Below are positions 18,474 through 26,655 of a stretch of DNA of 64,000 nt, piece after piece; the stretch's first letter is position 1, and every line of letters starts with the position of its first letter. The DNA comes from Novosphingobium sp. SG707 (GTDB taxonomy: Bacteria; Pseudomonadota; Alphaproteobacteria; Sphingomonadales; Sphingomonadaceae), in NCBI RefSeq assembly GCF_012275515.1, contig NZ_JAAZQL010000004.1, positions 496,001 to 560,000 of the forward strand, written 5' to 3'. Position numbers and translations under genes: made by a program. Below the pieces are notes generated by a model. The model saw only the letters and a program-made list of their open reading frames with translations, did no database searches and was not told the origin of the DNA.

Positions 18474-20729
18474 ATGGCTCATCTGCCCTTGCGGGCGGCG
18501 GTGCTCTGTGGCGCCGCGTTTATCGCCCTTGGAAGCAGCCCGGTGCTGGCTCAAGATAGTCACCCCAAATCACCGGCCGCCGCCGATCCCCAATCCTCGG
18601 GCACCATCGCCGACATCGTGGTCACGGCGCAAAAGCGCGCCGAATCGGTGCAGAACACGCCGCTGGCGGTGTCCGCCATCGGTGGCGCTGCCCTTGCCCA
18701 GCGCGGCGCCACCGATCTGACATCGATTGCCTCCGCCGTGCCCGGCCTGAACGTTTCAGAACAGGTCGGACAGGCTCGCCTGACCCTGCGCGGGATCGGC
18801 GTCGACAACATTTCGACCGGCGCCGAGAGCAGCGTTGCATTTAACCAGGATGGAGTGTTCTTCTCCCGCTCAGCGGCGGCGCTGGCGTCCTTTTACGATG
18901 TCGAGCGTGTCGAGGTGCTGCGCGGCCCTCAGGGCACGCTTTATGGCCGCAACGCGACCGGCGGCAGTGTCAACATCATCACCAACCGCCCGACCTTCAG
19001 CACAAAGGCCGGGACCAGCCTGACCTATGGCAATTACGACACGATCAATACCGAAGCCTATTACTCAACCGGCCTGACCGACACGGTGGCCGTCCGCTTC
19101 GCTGGGCAAATCCAGAACCATGCTGGTTATGGGAAAAATGTCCTCACGGATACCGACATCGACGATAAACATTCGCAGGCAGTTCGTGGGCAGCTGCTGT
19201 TCGAGCCGAACACGCGCCTCACCATCCTGCTGGGGGCGGATTATTATCATCAGAATGACCGCTCGAACACCTATCACTATTTCGGGGCAGCCGGGTTTAC
19301 GGCGACGGGCACGCCCATCACGCCGACCGGCCTGTTGCTTGGCGGGGTCGACCCTGGCCCGCGCAACGTGGCCAGCGTGCGCGATCCTGCCAACAATGCG
19401 CAATTCTGGGGTGCGCGGGCGGTCATTTCCTTCAAGCTGACCGACCATCTCTCCCTGCGCTCGCTCAGCGCCTATCGTTCCAGCCATTATCTGGTCAATT
19501 CGGATTTGAACCCGATCGGCGTGAACCTCTTCCCGATCGACTTTGGCGAGACATCGAACGAATATTCCCAGGAATTTCAGCTCAATCTGGACACCAGCCG
19601 CAACAAGCTGGTCGTGGGCGCCTTCTACATGCACGAGGATATCGACGGTTTCATCCAGGGACCGTTCAACCTTCGCACGCTGGGCGGGCCGAGCTCCTTT
19701 GTTCAGGGCTTTTACTCGGGCGGGCATCTCAAGACCGACGCCGCCGCCATCTTCGCGCAAGACAGTTTTTCCATCACCCACAAGCTGCGACTGACCCTGG
19801 GCGGGCGCTACAGCTGGGAAAGGAAGGGCGTCGCGGACCAGTCCGACTTTGACTTTGCCGACGCCTATGTTCCCGGCGCGCCTGTGACCGTGCCTGTCCA
19901 TGTAGCCAGCAAGACCTTCGGATCCTTCACCCCGAAAATCGGCCTCGATTATAACATCGCGGAAAAAGTGATGGCCTATGCCTCCTATTCGAAGGGGTTC
20001 AAAGCGGGCACGTTCAACCTTGGTTCCGCCAGCCCCGCGCTCAACCCAGAAAAGGTGAATGCTTACGAACTCGGGCTCAAGTCGACCCTGCTTGATGGAC
20101 ATCTGCGCGCCAACCTTTCCGGTTTCTACTATGATTATTCCGATCTTCAGGTCGGCAAGGTGCAGGGGCAACTGCTGGTGCTCGAAAACGCGGCTGCGGC
20201 CCAGATTTACGGCCTGGAAAGCGAGTTCACGCTGAAGCCTGTGCGCGACCTCACCATCGGGCTCAACGCCAGCTGGCTTCACGGGCGGTTCAAGCGATAT
20301 GTCACCGCCGATCAGGCTCGGCCCGGTGGCGACGGGCACACGCTCGACGAGAACGGCGTTCCAGCCTTCAATCTGGCGGGGAACACCCTGCCGCAATCGC
20401 CCAATTACACAATCGACCTGTCAGCGGAGTACAGCGTCCATCTTCCAAACGGCTCGCTCACGCTCCGGGGCGAGAGCTACTGGTCGGACCAGGTCTACTT
20501 CTCGGCCTTTAACCTTCAGCCGATGTCACAGCCAGCCTACAACCAGCAGAACGCCTACCTCACCTATCGCCTGAAGAGTGGCCTGCGGCTGACAGGCTTC
20601 GTGCGGAATATCGGCAACAAGACCATCCGGGCCTCAGGCCAGGTGGCAAGCGCGCTGCTCGGCTCACCGATACTCGGATTCGTGAAACCTCCTCGCACCT
20701 ACGGGCTAACCGTCGCTTTCGATTATTGA
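18474..20729 (+). CDS. TonB-dependent outer-membrane receptor
   Basis: A 751-residue outer-membrane importer. A signal peptide (residues 1-27, ending in LAQ) is followed by a TonB-box region (DIVVTAQKRAESVQNTPL), a plug domain (RGPQGTLYGRNATGGSVNII) and a beta-barrel ending in an aromatic residue (FDY). The start at 18474 follows GGGAGG. It follows the Rieske oxygenase gene by 52 bp and probably imports the substrate of the cluster rather than iron. Confidence 0.93.
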   Translation: MAHLPLRAAVLCGAAFIALGSSPVLAQDSHPKSPAAADPQSSGTIADIVVTAQKRAESVQNTPLAVSAIGGAALAQRGATDLTSIASAVPGLNVSEQVGQARLTLRGIGVDNISTGAESSVAFNQDGVFFSRSAAALASFYDVERVEVLRGPQGTLYGRNATGGSVNIITNRPTFSTKAGTSLTYGNYDTINTEAYYSTGLTDTVAVRFAGQIQNHAGYGKNVLTDTDIDDKHSQAVRGQLLFEPNTRLTILLGADYYHQNDRSNTYHYFGAAGFTATGTPITPTGLLLGGVDPGPRNVASVRDPANNAQFWGARAVISFKLTDHLSLRSLSAYRSSHYLVNSDLNPIGVNLFPIDFGETSNEYSQEFQLNLDTSRNKLVVGAFYMHEDIDGFIQGPFNLRTLGGPSSFVQGFYSGGHLKTDAAAIFAQDSFSITHKLRLTLGGRYSWERKGVADQSDFDFADAYVPGAPVTVPVHVASKTFGSFTPKIGLDYNIAEKVMAYASYSKGFKAGTFNLGSASPALNPEKVNAYELGLKSTLLDGHLRANLSGFYYDYSDLQVGKVQGQLLVLENAAAAQIYGLESEFTLKPVRDLTIGLNASWLHGRFKRYVTADQARPGGDGHTLDENGVPAFNLAGNTLPQSPNYTIDLSAEYSVHLPNGSLTLRGESYWSDQVYFSAFNLQPMSQPAYNQQNAYLTYRLKSGLRLTGFVRNIGNKTIRASGQVASALLGSPILGFVKPPRTYGLTVAFDY

Positions 20730-21643
20730 GGGGGAGGCCTCTTTCCCTTTCAACGAGCCTATGCATTTGCCAAGACAATCAAAGCACACGAGGCGGCAGA
20801 GGCTCGTTGAAATTCGTTTCGGTGTTGCGGGTCTGTCAAGACCCGTACGCACTTCCGGTCGGAAGCCAATCCCATTCTCGAATAGACAGTTAATGGAATT
20901 AGCCTGGGGCCGCATGAAATCCTTCTCATCGGCATCGTGCGTAGCGGTTGAACCGGCTCAACGTATGCCAGCTATAATCCATCTATGGTTTTGAAGCTGA
21001 ACTTTCGGTTAGCACTCTAAATAGGCGCCATTTGCTCTCACTGGCCCAGCGGACCACTTTACTCGAGGGGCATATCTGAACGAAGGGCGGCTTGGCCTCA
21101 TGGCTGAAAATTCGGAGACGTTCCGGTCCGTCCTCACTTCTTGCTATTCGCTCCGGGGATGACAGACCCAGAATATATGGCAAATTGCGACGTGCGCAAT
21201 TCAAGTCGAGGCCATCAGATCTTGGGGACGAAATGGGTACAAGATTGCCATTTTGCTAGAAGAGCTGGGCGCGGCCTAGCCTCAACGGCATGCGGCATGG
21301 TCAACAGCTTACGAGTCTCACGACAGACATGGCGATCGGCACCGCACCTTAGGGTGCCGCGCACCGGTCTTGGCGGCAATGTCTCAACCAAATCGACATC
21401 AAGGCCGGAAAGATTGCGGGCTCGCATTATCAGTCGGGTTGTATCTGAGCAGGCTTGTCGTATAGCACCTAACACTATCACTAAACCGCATCAGCCAGAG
21501 CAGAAAATACACCGTCCGCTGACGGCCAGACTTTTCCAGACGATCTGTTGGACTAAAGGCAATTCAGGTGATTTTCTTTTTTGCGATTTGTATCTGAAAT
21601 CAGTTTCTTGGTCGTCCTCGACATTTCCCCTCCCGGGCAGCGG
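20730..21643. other. Gene-poor flank of the integrated element
   Basis: About 0.9 kb with no convincing gene. Base composition is lower in GC than the neighbouring catabolic genes. A possible scrap at 21208-21279 reads RNGYKIAILLEELG, which resembles the start of glutathione S-transferases, and then stops. The stretch is likely decayed DNA at the junction between the catabolic cluster and the toxin-antitoxin/integrase element. Confidence 0.55.
20748..20812. repeat. 13-bp inverted repeat downstream of the TonB receptor gene
   Basis: TTTCAACGAGCCT (20748-20760) is repeated as its perfect complement at 20800-20812, with a 39-nt spacer. A second hairpin (CGGGTCT-GTCA-AGACCCG, 20828-20845) follows. 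They may act as a weak terminator or mark an old insertion edge; there is no T run. Confidence 0.45.
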
Positions 21644-21976
21644 TCAAGTGATTGCCTGCAACCCCTTCGCCTTCACGAGATTCAGCAGCTTGAGCGAAGG
21701 TCCGTCGGGGCGTTTTTCGCCGCGTTCCCATTTGCTGACGGCGTCCTTCCGGACGTTGAGGTAATGAGCGAACACCGGCTGCGAGACCTTTTCGCGCGCT
21801 CGCAAGGCACGAATTTCCTCGGGGGTCATCGGCTCGACGGGGGTAAGACATAGCGCATCGAACCCGCGCATGGTCGACTTGTCGACGAGTCCAATCCGAT
21901 GGAGTCCCGCCGCGGCCTCATGCACCGAAGCCAGAATCGGACTTTCAGTCCGCTTGCGTTTCGCCTTCACGATCAT
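21644..21976 (-). CDS. XRE-family antitoxin, HigA-like
   Basis: A 110-residue helix-turn-helix protein. The C-terminal half (SQPVFAHYLNVRKDAVSKWERG) is a typical XRE domain, and the segment MRGFDALCLTPVEPMTPEEI is characteristic of antitoxins paired with this RelE-like toxin group. The gene overlaps the toxin gene by 32 bp. Toxin-first order is the HigBA arrangement. It should neutralise the toxin and repress the operon. The pair probably stabilised the integrated element beside it. Confidence 0.9.
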   Translation of the reverse strand: MIVKAKRKRTESPILASVHEAAAGLHRIGLVDKSTMRGFDALCLTPVEPMTPEEIRALRAREKVSQPVFAHYLNVRKDAVSKWERGEKRPDGPSLKLLNLVKAKGLQAIT

Positions 21977-22343
21977 CGTCCGAAACCTCGATTAATTCGC
22001 CCGCCTCGACAGCGGCCTCTACCTCGTCCTCGGAAAGGCCCAGGTACACCGTCGCCAATTGCTTCAGTGCCTTGAGTTCTTTCACGCTTACATTTGCCTT
22101 CTCATTCTTGGCAAAGCCATGAGCAAAGAAGCTGTGCCCGCCAACCCTGAAGAAGATGATCGTCCGAAATCCTCCTGACCTGCCACCGCCGCTTCTGGCC
22201 ACGCGTTGCTTGAACACGCCGCCGCCTAGGTCCGCGTCGTGAACCCCGGCCGCGACGTCAGCTGCCGCAGCGCGAAGGGTTTCCGACGCGAGTCCCGCCT
22301 TGCGCGCGAAACGAGCAAAGCCCTTCGTCATGAACACGGTCAC
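21945..22343 (-). CDS. RelE/HigB-like toxin of a type II toxin-antitoxin pair
   Basis: A 132-residue protein with the pattern FARFARKAGL then ADLGGGVFKQRVARSGGGRSGGFRTI and FFAHGFAKNEKANV. This is typical of the RelE-superfamily toxins that cut mRNA on the ribosome. It starts at GTG 22343, or at the internal GTG/ATG codons 22337 or 22331. The antitoxin gene overlaps its 3' end. The acidic C-terminal tail is normal for this subfamily. No damage to the reading frame was seen, so the pair may be active. Confidence 0.88.
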   Translation of the reverse strand: MTVFMTKGFARFARKAGLASETLRAAAADVAAGVHDADLGGGVFKQRVARSGGGRSGGFRTIIFFRVGGHSFFAHGFAKNEKANVSVKELKALKQLATVYLGLSEDEVEAAVEAGELIEVSDDDREGETQAD

Positions 22344-22470
22344 GATGGTTCACGCTCGACGGAACAAGCCATAGTATAGTCCTTAGAGCTACAATTTCAA
22401 GACCTGCAGGGCGGCCCTGTCTGGTGGGCCGAATAAGGTCGCCATCGCACCTCCAACAGGCATGCGATGC

Positions 22471-23498
22471 CTATGCATCCAGCCGCTCAGCGAGATCGGC
22501 CGCTCGCGGCTTGTAGTAGATTTGAAGCATCGAAAGGGACTTGTGCCCTGTGATTGCTGCCAGCTCCAGGACGTTGGAGAGTTTCGGGGCCATTGTCGTG
22601 GCCGCCTCGCGACGGCTGTCATGAAAGTGAATGTGGGGCGGGCCAGCCTCGCGCTTTGCCTCCCGAAACAACTTGTCGAAGTGCCCCGTCTGGACAGGGA
22701 CACAACTGGCGCGGTCGGCTGTCGCTTCTTCACAATCTGCAGCAGCGCCATCGCGACCTTGGACAGCGGCACGTCACGTTCCTCGCCGTTCTTCGTCATG
22801 TCGAGGTGCGCGTGGCGGGCGTCGAAATCGATGTCCGACCATCGCAGCGAAAGGATTTCACCCTTTCGCATGGCCGTCTCCAGCGCGAGGTAGAAGGCAA
22901 ATGCGACCCATTGCGCCGACATCGTCGGCTCGGACTTTCCATCCCAACCAAGCTTTGCGATGATCGCCTTGCGGTCGGCGACCGTGATGCGCTGCGTGCG
23001 CGGCCGTGGCTTGCGCGGTTTGGTGATCTGAGCGCAGGGATTGGAGGTCAGGCCCACGCGCCACTCCTTCATCGCGTGGGTGAACATGCTCGAAATCAGG
23101 CAGAGTTCGCGGTTCATCGTCGAGGGAGACACCTTGCACAGCCGCTTGTCGCGCCATTCCGCCATGTCAGGACCGGTGATCGCAGTGATCGGCCGGTCGA
23201 ACAGGCGGCTCCGGCGGATGAGCATCTTGATACGGATCTGCTCCCACCGACAGCCTCTTTTCGCGGGCGACACTTCTTTCGCATAGCGCGTAAACACGTC
23301 CTTGGCGGGCTTTCCGGCAACGGGGGTTACCGGTTCCTGAACGATGCTCTCGGCGCTGTTGCCCGCGATGATCTTGGCTTCGGTCGCGATGGCCCAGGCT
23401 TCTGCCTCAGCCCGCGTATCGAAGGTCGCGGACAGCGCTTCGCCCTTACGGCGAACCTGGGCGCGCCATGATTTCTTTCTCCTCTGAAGTGTCGCCAT
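22471..23498 (-). pseudogene. Frameshifted tyrosine recombinase / phage-type integrase
   Basis: The N-terminal part (from ATG 23498, MATLQRRKKSWRAQVRRKG) and core-binding and catalytic regions (ETAMRKGEILSLRWSDID with the box-I Arg) are in one frame. Near 22700 the reading continues in another frame (HFDKLFREAKREAGPPHIH, then HDSRREAAT and GHKSLSMLQIYYKP with the His-x2-Arg, His and nucleophilic Tyr). A single-base deletion-like shift therefore separates the two halves. Read without the shift, the protein ends in unrelated sequence at 22389. Either this is a pseudogene or the base call is wrong. It was the integrase of the small element carrying HigBA. Confidence 0.85.
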
Positions 23499-23697
23499 TG
23501 TGCCAAATCCTGCTATTTTTGTGCCACGCCGCTTGGGGGGGGGCGGTTCGCCTGACTCGGCATAGACATCTCGGCACAAAAGGCACAAGAGGGGGTCAGA
23601 ATACGTCATTCCGGGTAAGATTTTGTCAGAACAAATATATTGATAACAATGTATTAGCCGGAGATGCTGGCCATCAACTGGCATCTGAACCGCACTT

Positions 23698-24945
23698 TCA
23701 GGGACTTGGGGTGTCACTCAAGGTTGAGCGCGTGTTCTGACTATTCGCCAGGCATCGTGCAGCGACTATCGCAGCTGCAAAGCCCGACAGCGCCCCTACC
23801 ACGAGCGCCCAGCGCGGGCCAAAATGATCAGCGATCCACCCCAAAATCGGCGCGCCGATTGGCGTGCCTCCCAACGCAATGCCAACGCGCAACGCCATCA
23901 CGCGACCGCGCATGGCCGGTTCGGTCGAAAGTTGCATCAGACTGTTTGTCGTGTTGGTGAAAGTCAGCGAGGCCCCGCCGATCACCACCAATGCAGCGCC
24001 AAACAACCAATAGGTTGGCGCGACCGCCGCCAAGGCACAGCCCACGCCAAAAATGGTGGCACCTGCCAGCAATGCCCCGAATCCCGAATGTCCGCGCCCG
24101 GCATTTAGCAGCGCTCCCGCAAGGGTTCCAATCGCCATGGTCGATGACAACAAGCCATAAGCGCGCGCGTCGACATGGAAGACACCAACCGCCATCGTCG
24201 AGATGAAGATCGGGAAATTCAATCCGAAAGTGCCGATCAGGAACAGCATGATCAGGATCGCCTTGAGGTCAGGGCGCGACCTGACATAGCGCAGGCCGTC
24301 GGCGAAGCTGCCTGGCGCGCTGCGTGTCTGGGGGTGAGGGTGTAACTCATCGCCGCGCAGCATCAGAAGGGAGATCAGCACGGCCATAAAGGAAGCGCCG
24401 TTGATCAGAAAAGCCCAGCCGGTGCCGACCGCGGCGATGATGATGCCCGACGCCGCAGGACCAATCATGCGGGCCGCGTTGAAAGAGGTGGAGTTCAGCG
24501 CGACCGCGTTGGCAAGATGCTCATCGCCCACCAGTTGCGCGACGAAAACCTGCCTCACCGGGGCATCGAACGCGGCGGCGGCGCCAAAAATCAGCGCAAA
24601 TGCATAGACATGCCACAATTGCACGAGGCCGCTGACGGTCAGCAGGCCGAGCGCGATAGCCAACAGGCCCATCGCCGCCTGAGTCACGATCAGTAATTTG
24701 CGTTGATCGAGGTGATCAGCGGCAGAGCCGGTCCACGGAAGCAGCAGCAATTGCGGCGCGAATTGCAGCGCCGTGACGATGCCCACCGCCCCGGCGCTGT
24801 GATGGGTGAGGACAGTCAGAACCAGCCAGTCCTGAGCCGTACGCTGCACCCAGGTACCCAGATTTGAAACGAACGCCCCACCCACCCACAACCGGTAGTT
24901 GAAGCTGCGCAAGGAGCGAAAAATGCCGCCGGCAGGCTCGCTCAT
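23698..24945 (-). CDS. MFS exporter, EntS/MFS_3-like
   Basis: A 415-residue inner-membrane protein with about 12 membrane helices. The opening SLRSFNYRLWVGGAFVSNLGTWVQRTAQDWLV is typical of the EntS-like MFS_3 group that exports small molecules. It overlaps the upstream small membrane-protein gene by 4 bp and belongs to the operon that starts with the MarR regulator. With a MarR regulator and an isochorismatase-like hydrolase, export or detoxification of a small organic compound is plausible; the substrate is not known. Confidence 0.88.
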   Translation of the reverse strand: MSEPAGGIFRSLRSFNYRLWVGGAFVSNLGTWVQRTAQDWLVLTVLTHHSAGAVGIVTALQFAPQLLLLPWTGSAADHLDQRKLLIVTQAAMGLLAIALGLLTVSGLVQLWHVYAFALIFGAAAAFDAPVRQVFVAQLVGDEHLANAVALNSTSFNAARMIGPAASGIIIAAVGTGWAFLINGASFMAVLISLLMLRGDELHPHPQTRSAPGSFADGLRYVRSRPDLKAILIMLFLIGTFGLNFPIFISTMAVGVFHVDARAYGLLSSTMAIGTLAGALLNAGRGHSGFGALLAGATIFGVGCALAAVAPTYWLFGAALVVIGGASLTFTNTTNSLMQLSTEPAMRGRVMALRVGIALGGTPIGAPILGWIADHFGPRWALVVGALSGFAAAIVAARCLANSQNTRSTLSDTPSP

Positions 24946-25274
24946 GACTGCTCCGGCATGATCCCACCGTGAAAGCGTCCGAAGTGACGAGCCGCGAACA
25001 AGCCAAGCCCGAGCATTCCGAGACCAAGTGCCGCAACCTGCGTTATATCCCGCAGATCAAAACTGCCGACACGCACAACCAGCAGGTAGAAGAGAACGAG
25101 ATTGGCAAAGCCCCACAGGACGTTCACGATTGAGGAGGACAGCCCCTCCCCGCCCGGCGTGGCAAAGGGGCTTTGAAAGGACCTCCCCATCACCCCACTG
25201 ACAAAGTGTGGAATGGCATTCGCCAGAAACGCGCCGCCAAGGAAATACGACAGCAGATGTGTCCAGACCATCAT
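24942..25274 (-). CDS. Small integral membrane protein
   Basis: A 110-residue protein with about three hydrophobic segments (residues 5-30, 48-68 and 75-98). No enzyme motif was recognised. It is fused by 4-bp overlaps to the isochorismatase-like gene upstream and the MFS gene downstream, so all three are co-translated. A partner of the transporter is a reasonable guess only. Confidence 0.75.
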   Translation of the reverse strand: MMVWTHLLSYFLGGAFLANAIPHFVSGVMGRSFQSPFATPGGEGLSSSIVNVLWGFANLVLFYLLVVRVGSFDLRDITQVAALGLGMLGLGLFAARHFGRFHGGIMPEQS

Positions 25275-25834
25275 GAGCGCCCTTCGAGCAAAGCGATAAT
25301 ATCGGCGACAAGCCCGGTTTCGCCCAGGCGAGGAAACACCGTGCCGACGCTGTAGTCATGCGCCTGCGGGCGCGAATCCGTCATCGCATCAATGGCCAGG
25401 GTGACATTGAAGCCGAGTTCATAGGCTTGACGTGCGGTTGCCTCCACGCCGGTGGCCGTCGCGATGCCAGCGATCACGACTTGCGTCACATCCAGCGCCT
25501 TCAGTCGTGTTTCGAGATCGGTCTTGGCAAAGGCGCCCCAGGTCCGCTTGGTGACAAGAATGTCGTCACCCTGCTGGCCAAGTTCTGGCACCAATTCGGC
25601 AAAATCCGCGGGCAAGCCACTGATATCACGCCGGGGCTGTTCGGTTCGCCCGGGCGCACCACCCACAACGTTCACCAGCACCACAGGCAGTTTATGTACT
25701 CGGAACGCGTCGGCCAATGCGCGGCTGCGCGCGATCACGCCTTCCACAGGATGGGTGGCGGGCATTTTGACGATGCCCTTCTGCAGGTCAATAATGATCA
25801 GGGCGGTGTTCGTGTCGAGTGAGGTCAGTGCCAT
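25271..25834 (-). CDS. Isochorismatase-family hydrolase, Cys replaced by Gly
   Basis: A 187-residue cysteine-hydrolase-fold protein. The Asp of the triad is in IIIDLQKG and the Lys in VTKRTWGAF. The nucleophile segment reads GIATATGVEATAR, with Gly where amidase members have Cys. Gly at that place is also found in true isochorismatases such as EntB. The start at 25834 follows AAAGGACT. It is co-operonic with a membrane protein and an MFS transporter, after a MarR gene. A paralog lies at 30475. The substrate is unknown. Confidence 0.87.
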   Translation of the reverse strand: MALTSLDTNTALIIIDLQKGIVKMPATHPVEGVIARSRALADAFRVHKLPVVLVNVVGGAPGRTEQPRRDISGLPADFAELVPELGQQGDDILVTKRTWGAFAKTDLETRLKALDVTQVVIAGIATATGVEATARQAYELGFNVTLAIDAMTDSRPQAHDYSVGTVFPRLGETGLVADIIALLEGRS

Positions 25835-25873
25835 GGGTAGTCCTTTCGAAAACATCGCCTTGGATGGGGTAAA

Positions 25874-26326
25874 TCAGTCGTCGACCAGGCGTTCGAGCAA
25901 GGCGAGCGCGGCCAGAAGCTGCTCCTGTTCCGGCGCGGAGAGCCGGGCGTGGATGGTTCGCATCAGCCAATCCTGCCGGGCGGCGCGGCCTTCCTCGATC
26001 CATCTCCTGCACGTGTCGGTCAGCGACAGGATTGTCTGGCGGCCATCGCCCGGATCCTGAACACCTTGCACCAGCCCAACGTTTTCCAACGCGGCGATGA
26101 CCGCCCCCATGGACTGCGGCCGCATCCCTTCGGCTCTGGCCAGGCTGGAGGTCGTAGTAGGGCCGTCCTTTTCGAGGCGAAGCAGCACGGCCGTTTGTGA
26201 CGGAGTGAGGTCGCCCACATCGGCCTGTTCACGCAGGCGGCGCTTCAGCTTTCCGGCCAGCCCGCGAATGTCGCCCGCCAAACGCGTCGCGCGGGCGAGT
26301 TCAGCATCTGTGTGTGAAGAATCCAT
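25874..26326 (-). CDS. MarR-family regulator
   Basis: A 150-residue winged-helix regulator (core DLTPSQTAVLLRLEKDGPTTTSSLARAEGMRPQSM, about 45-85). ATG 26326 gives the normal MarR length; an upstream frame to 26401 is not supported. It heads the operon that continues with an isochorismatase-like hydrolase 40 bp downstream. It probably represses this operon, and perhaps the TonB/MFS genes starting at 26656 on the other strand, through the dyad at 26338-26379. Confidence 0.88.
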   Translation of the reverse strand: MDSSHTDAELARATRLAGDIRGLAGKLKRRLREQADVGDLTPSQTAVLLRLEKDGPTTTSSLARAEGMRPQSMGAVIAALENVGLVQGVQDPGDGRQTILSLTDTCRRWIEEGRAARQDWLMRTIHARLSAPEQEQLLAALALLERLVDD

Positions 26327-26655
26327 GTGCGAAGGATAAAGATAGGAAGACAAACTGTAAAGCTTAACTTCCCATCTTTCTGCCGAGGCGGGCCGCTGCA
26401 AGCTCCGCCAGAGAAGGAACGCCTGTCCCGCCCCGCTGTTTCGTCACAAGGCGCGGTCCGCCAAATCCGCAGGCAGCGCGAACGGCGATCCCGCTATCCT
26501 CAAGCGACCTGCGGGAGGGAGCGAGAAGGCATCTGGCGGAGCCTTTGATCGTGCGGTCCGCCTAATGGATTATAAGGAAGACAGGCCATAGTTTGAACGC
26601 CGGCTCACCGATAAGCTTGCCCCAACAAAAAAAATGACAGGGGAGGCTTTCCGGA
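26327..26655. other. Divergent intergenic region, MarR operon / TonB receptor
   Basis: 329 bp without a gene. It carries the dyad at 26338-26379 near the MarR start and an AGGGGAGG ribosome site just before the receptor ATG at 26656. No other structure was recognised. Confidence 0.5.
26338..26379. promoter_or_regulatory. Imperfect dyad upstream of the MarR gene
   Basis: AAAGATAGGAAG (26338-26349) faces CTTCCCATCTTT (26368-26379); 11 of 12 bases pair, with an 18-nt spacer that itself holds a near-palindrome TAAAGCTTAA. It lies 12 bp before the MarR start codon in a divergent promoter region. It is a candidate operator for that MarR protein. Confidence 0.5.

Noticed and set aside
19065..20396. 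443-codon open frame on the minus strand inside the TonB receptor gene
   Set aside because: Antisense to a clear receptor gene and without recognisable motifs.
21208..21279. Glutathione S-transferase fragment
   Set aside because: Only about 14 residues resemble the family and no further part was found, so it is mentioned under the intergenic stretch but not called as a gene.
22389..22470. Integrase C-terminus as read in the first frame
   Set aside because: The residues are unrelated to tyrosine recombinases, whereas another frame carries the expected His, Arg and Tyr motifs and stops at 22471.
20730..23700. tRNA gene as the integrase attachment site
   Set aside because: No cloverleaf-like sequence was recognised by eye on either side of the integrase.
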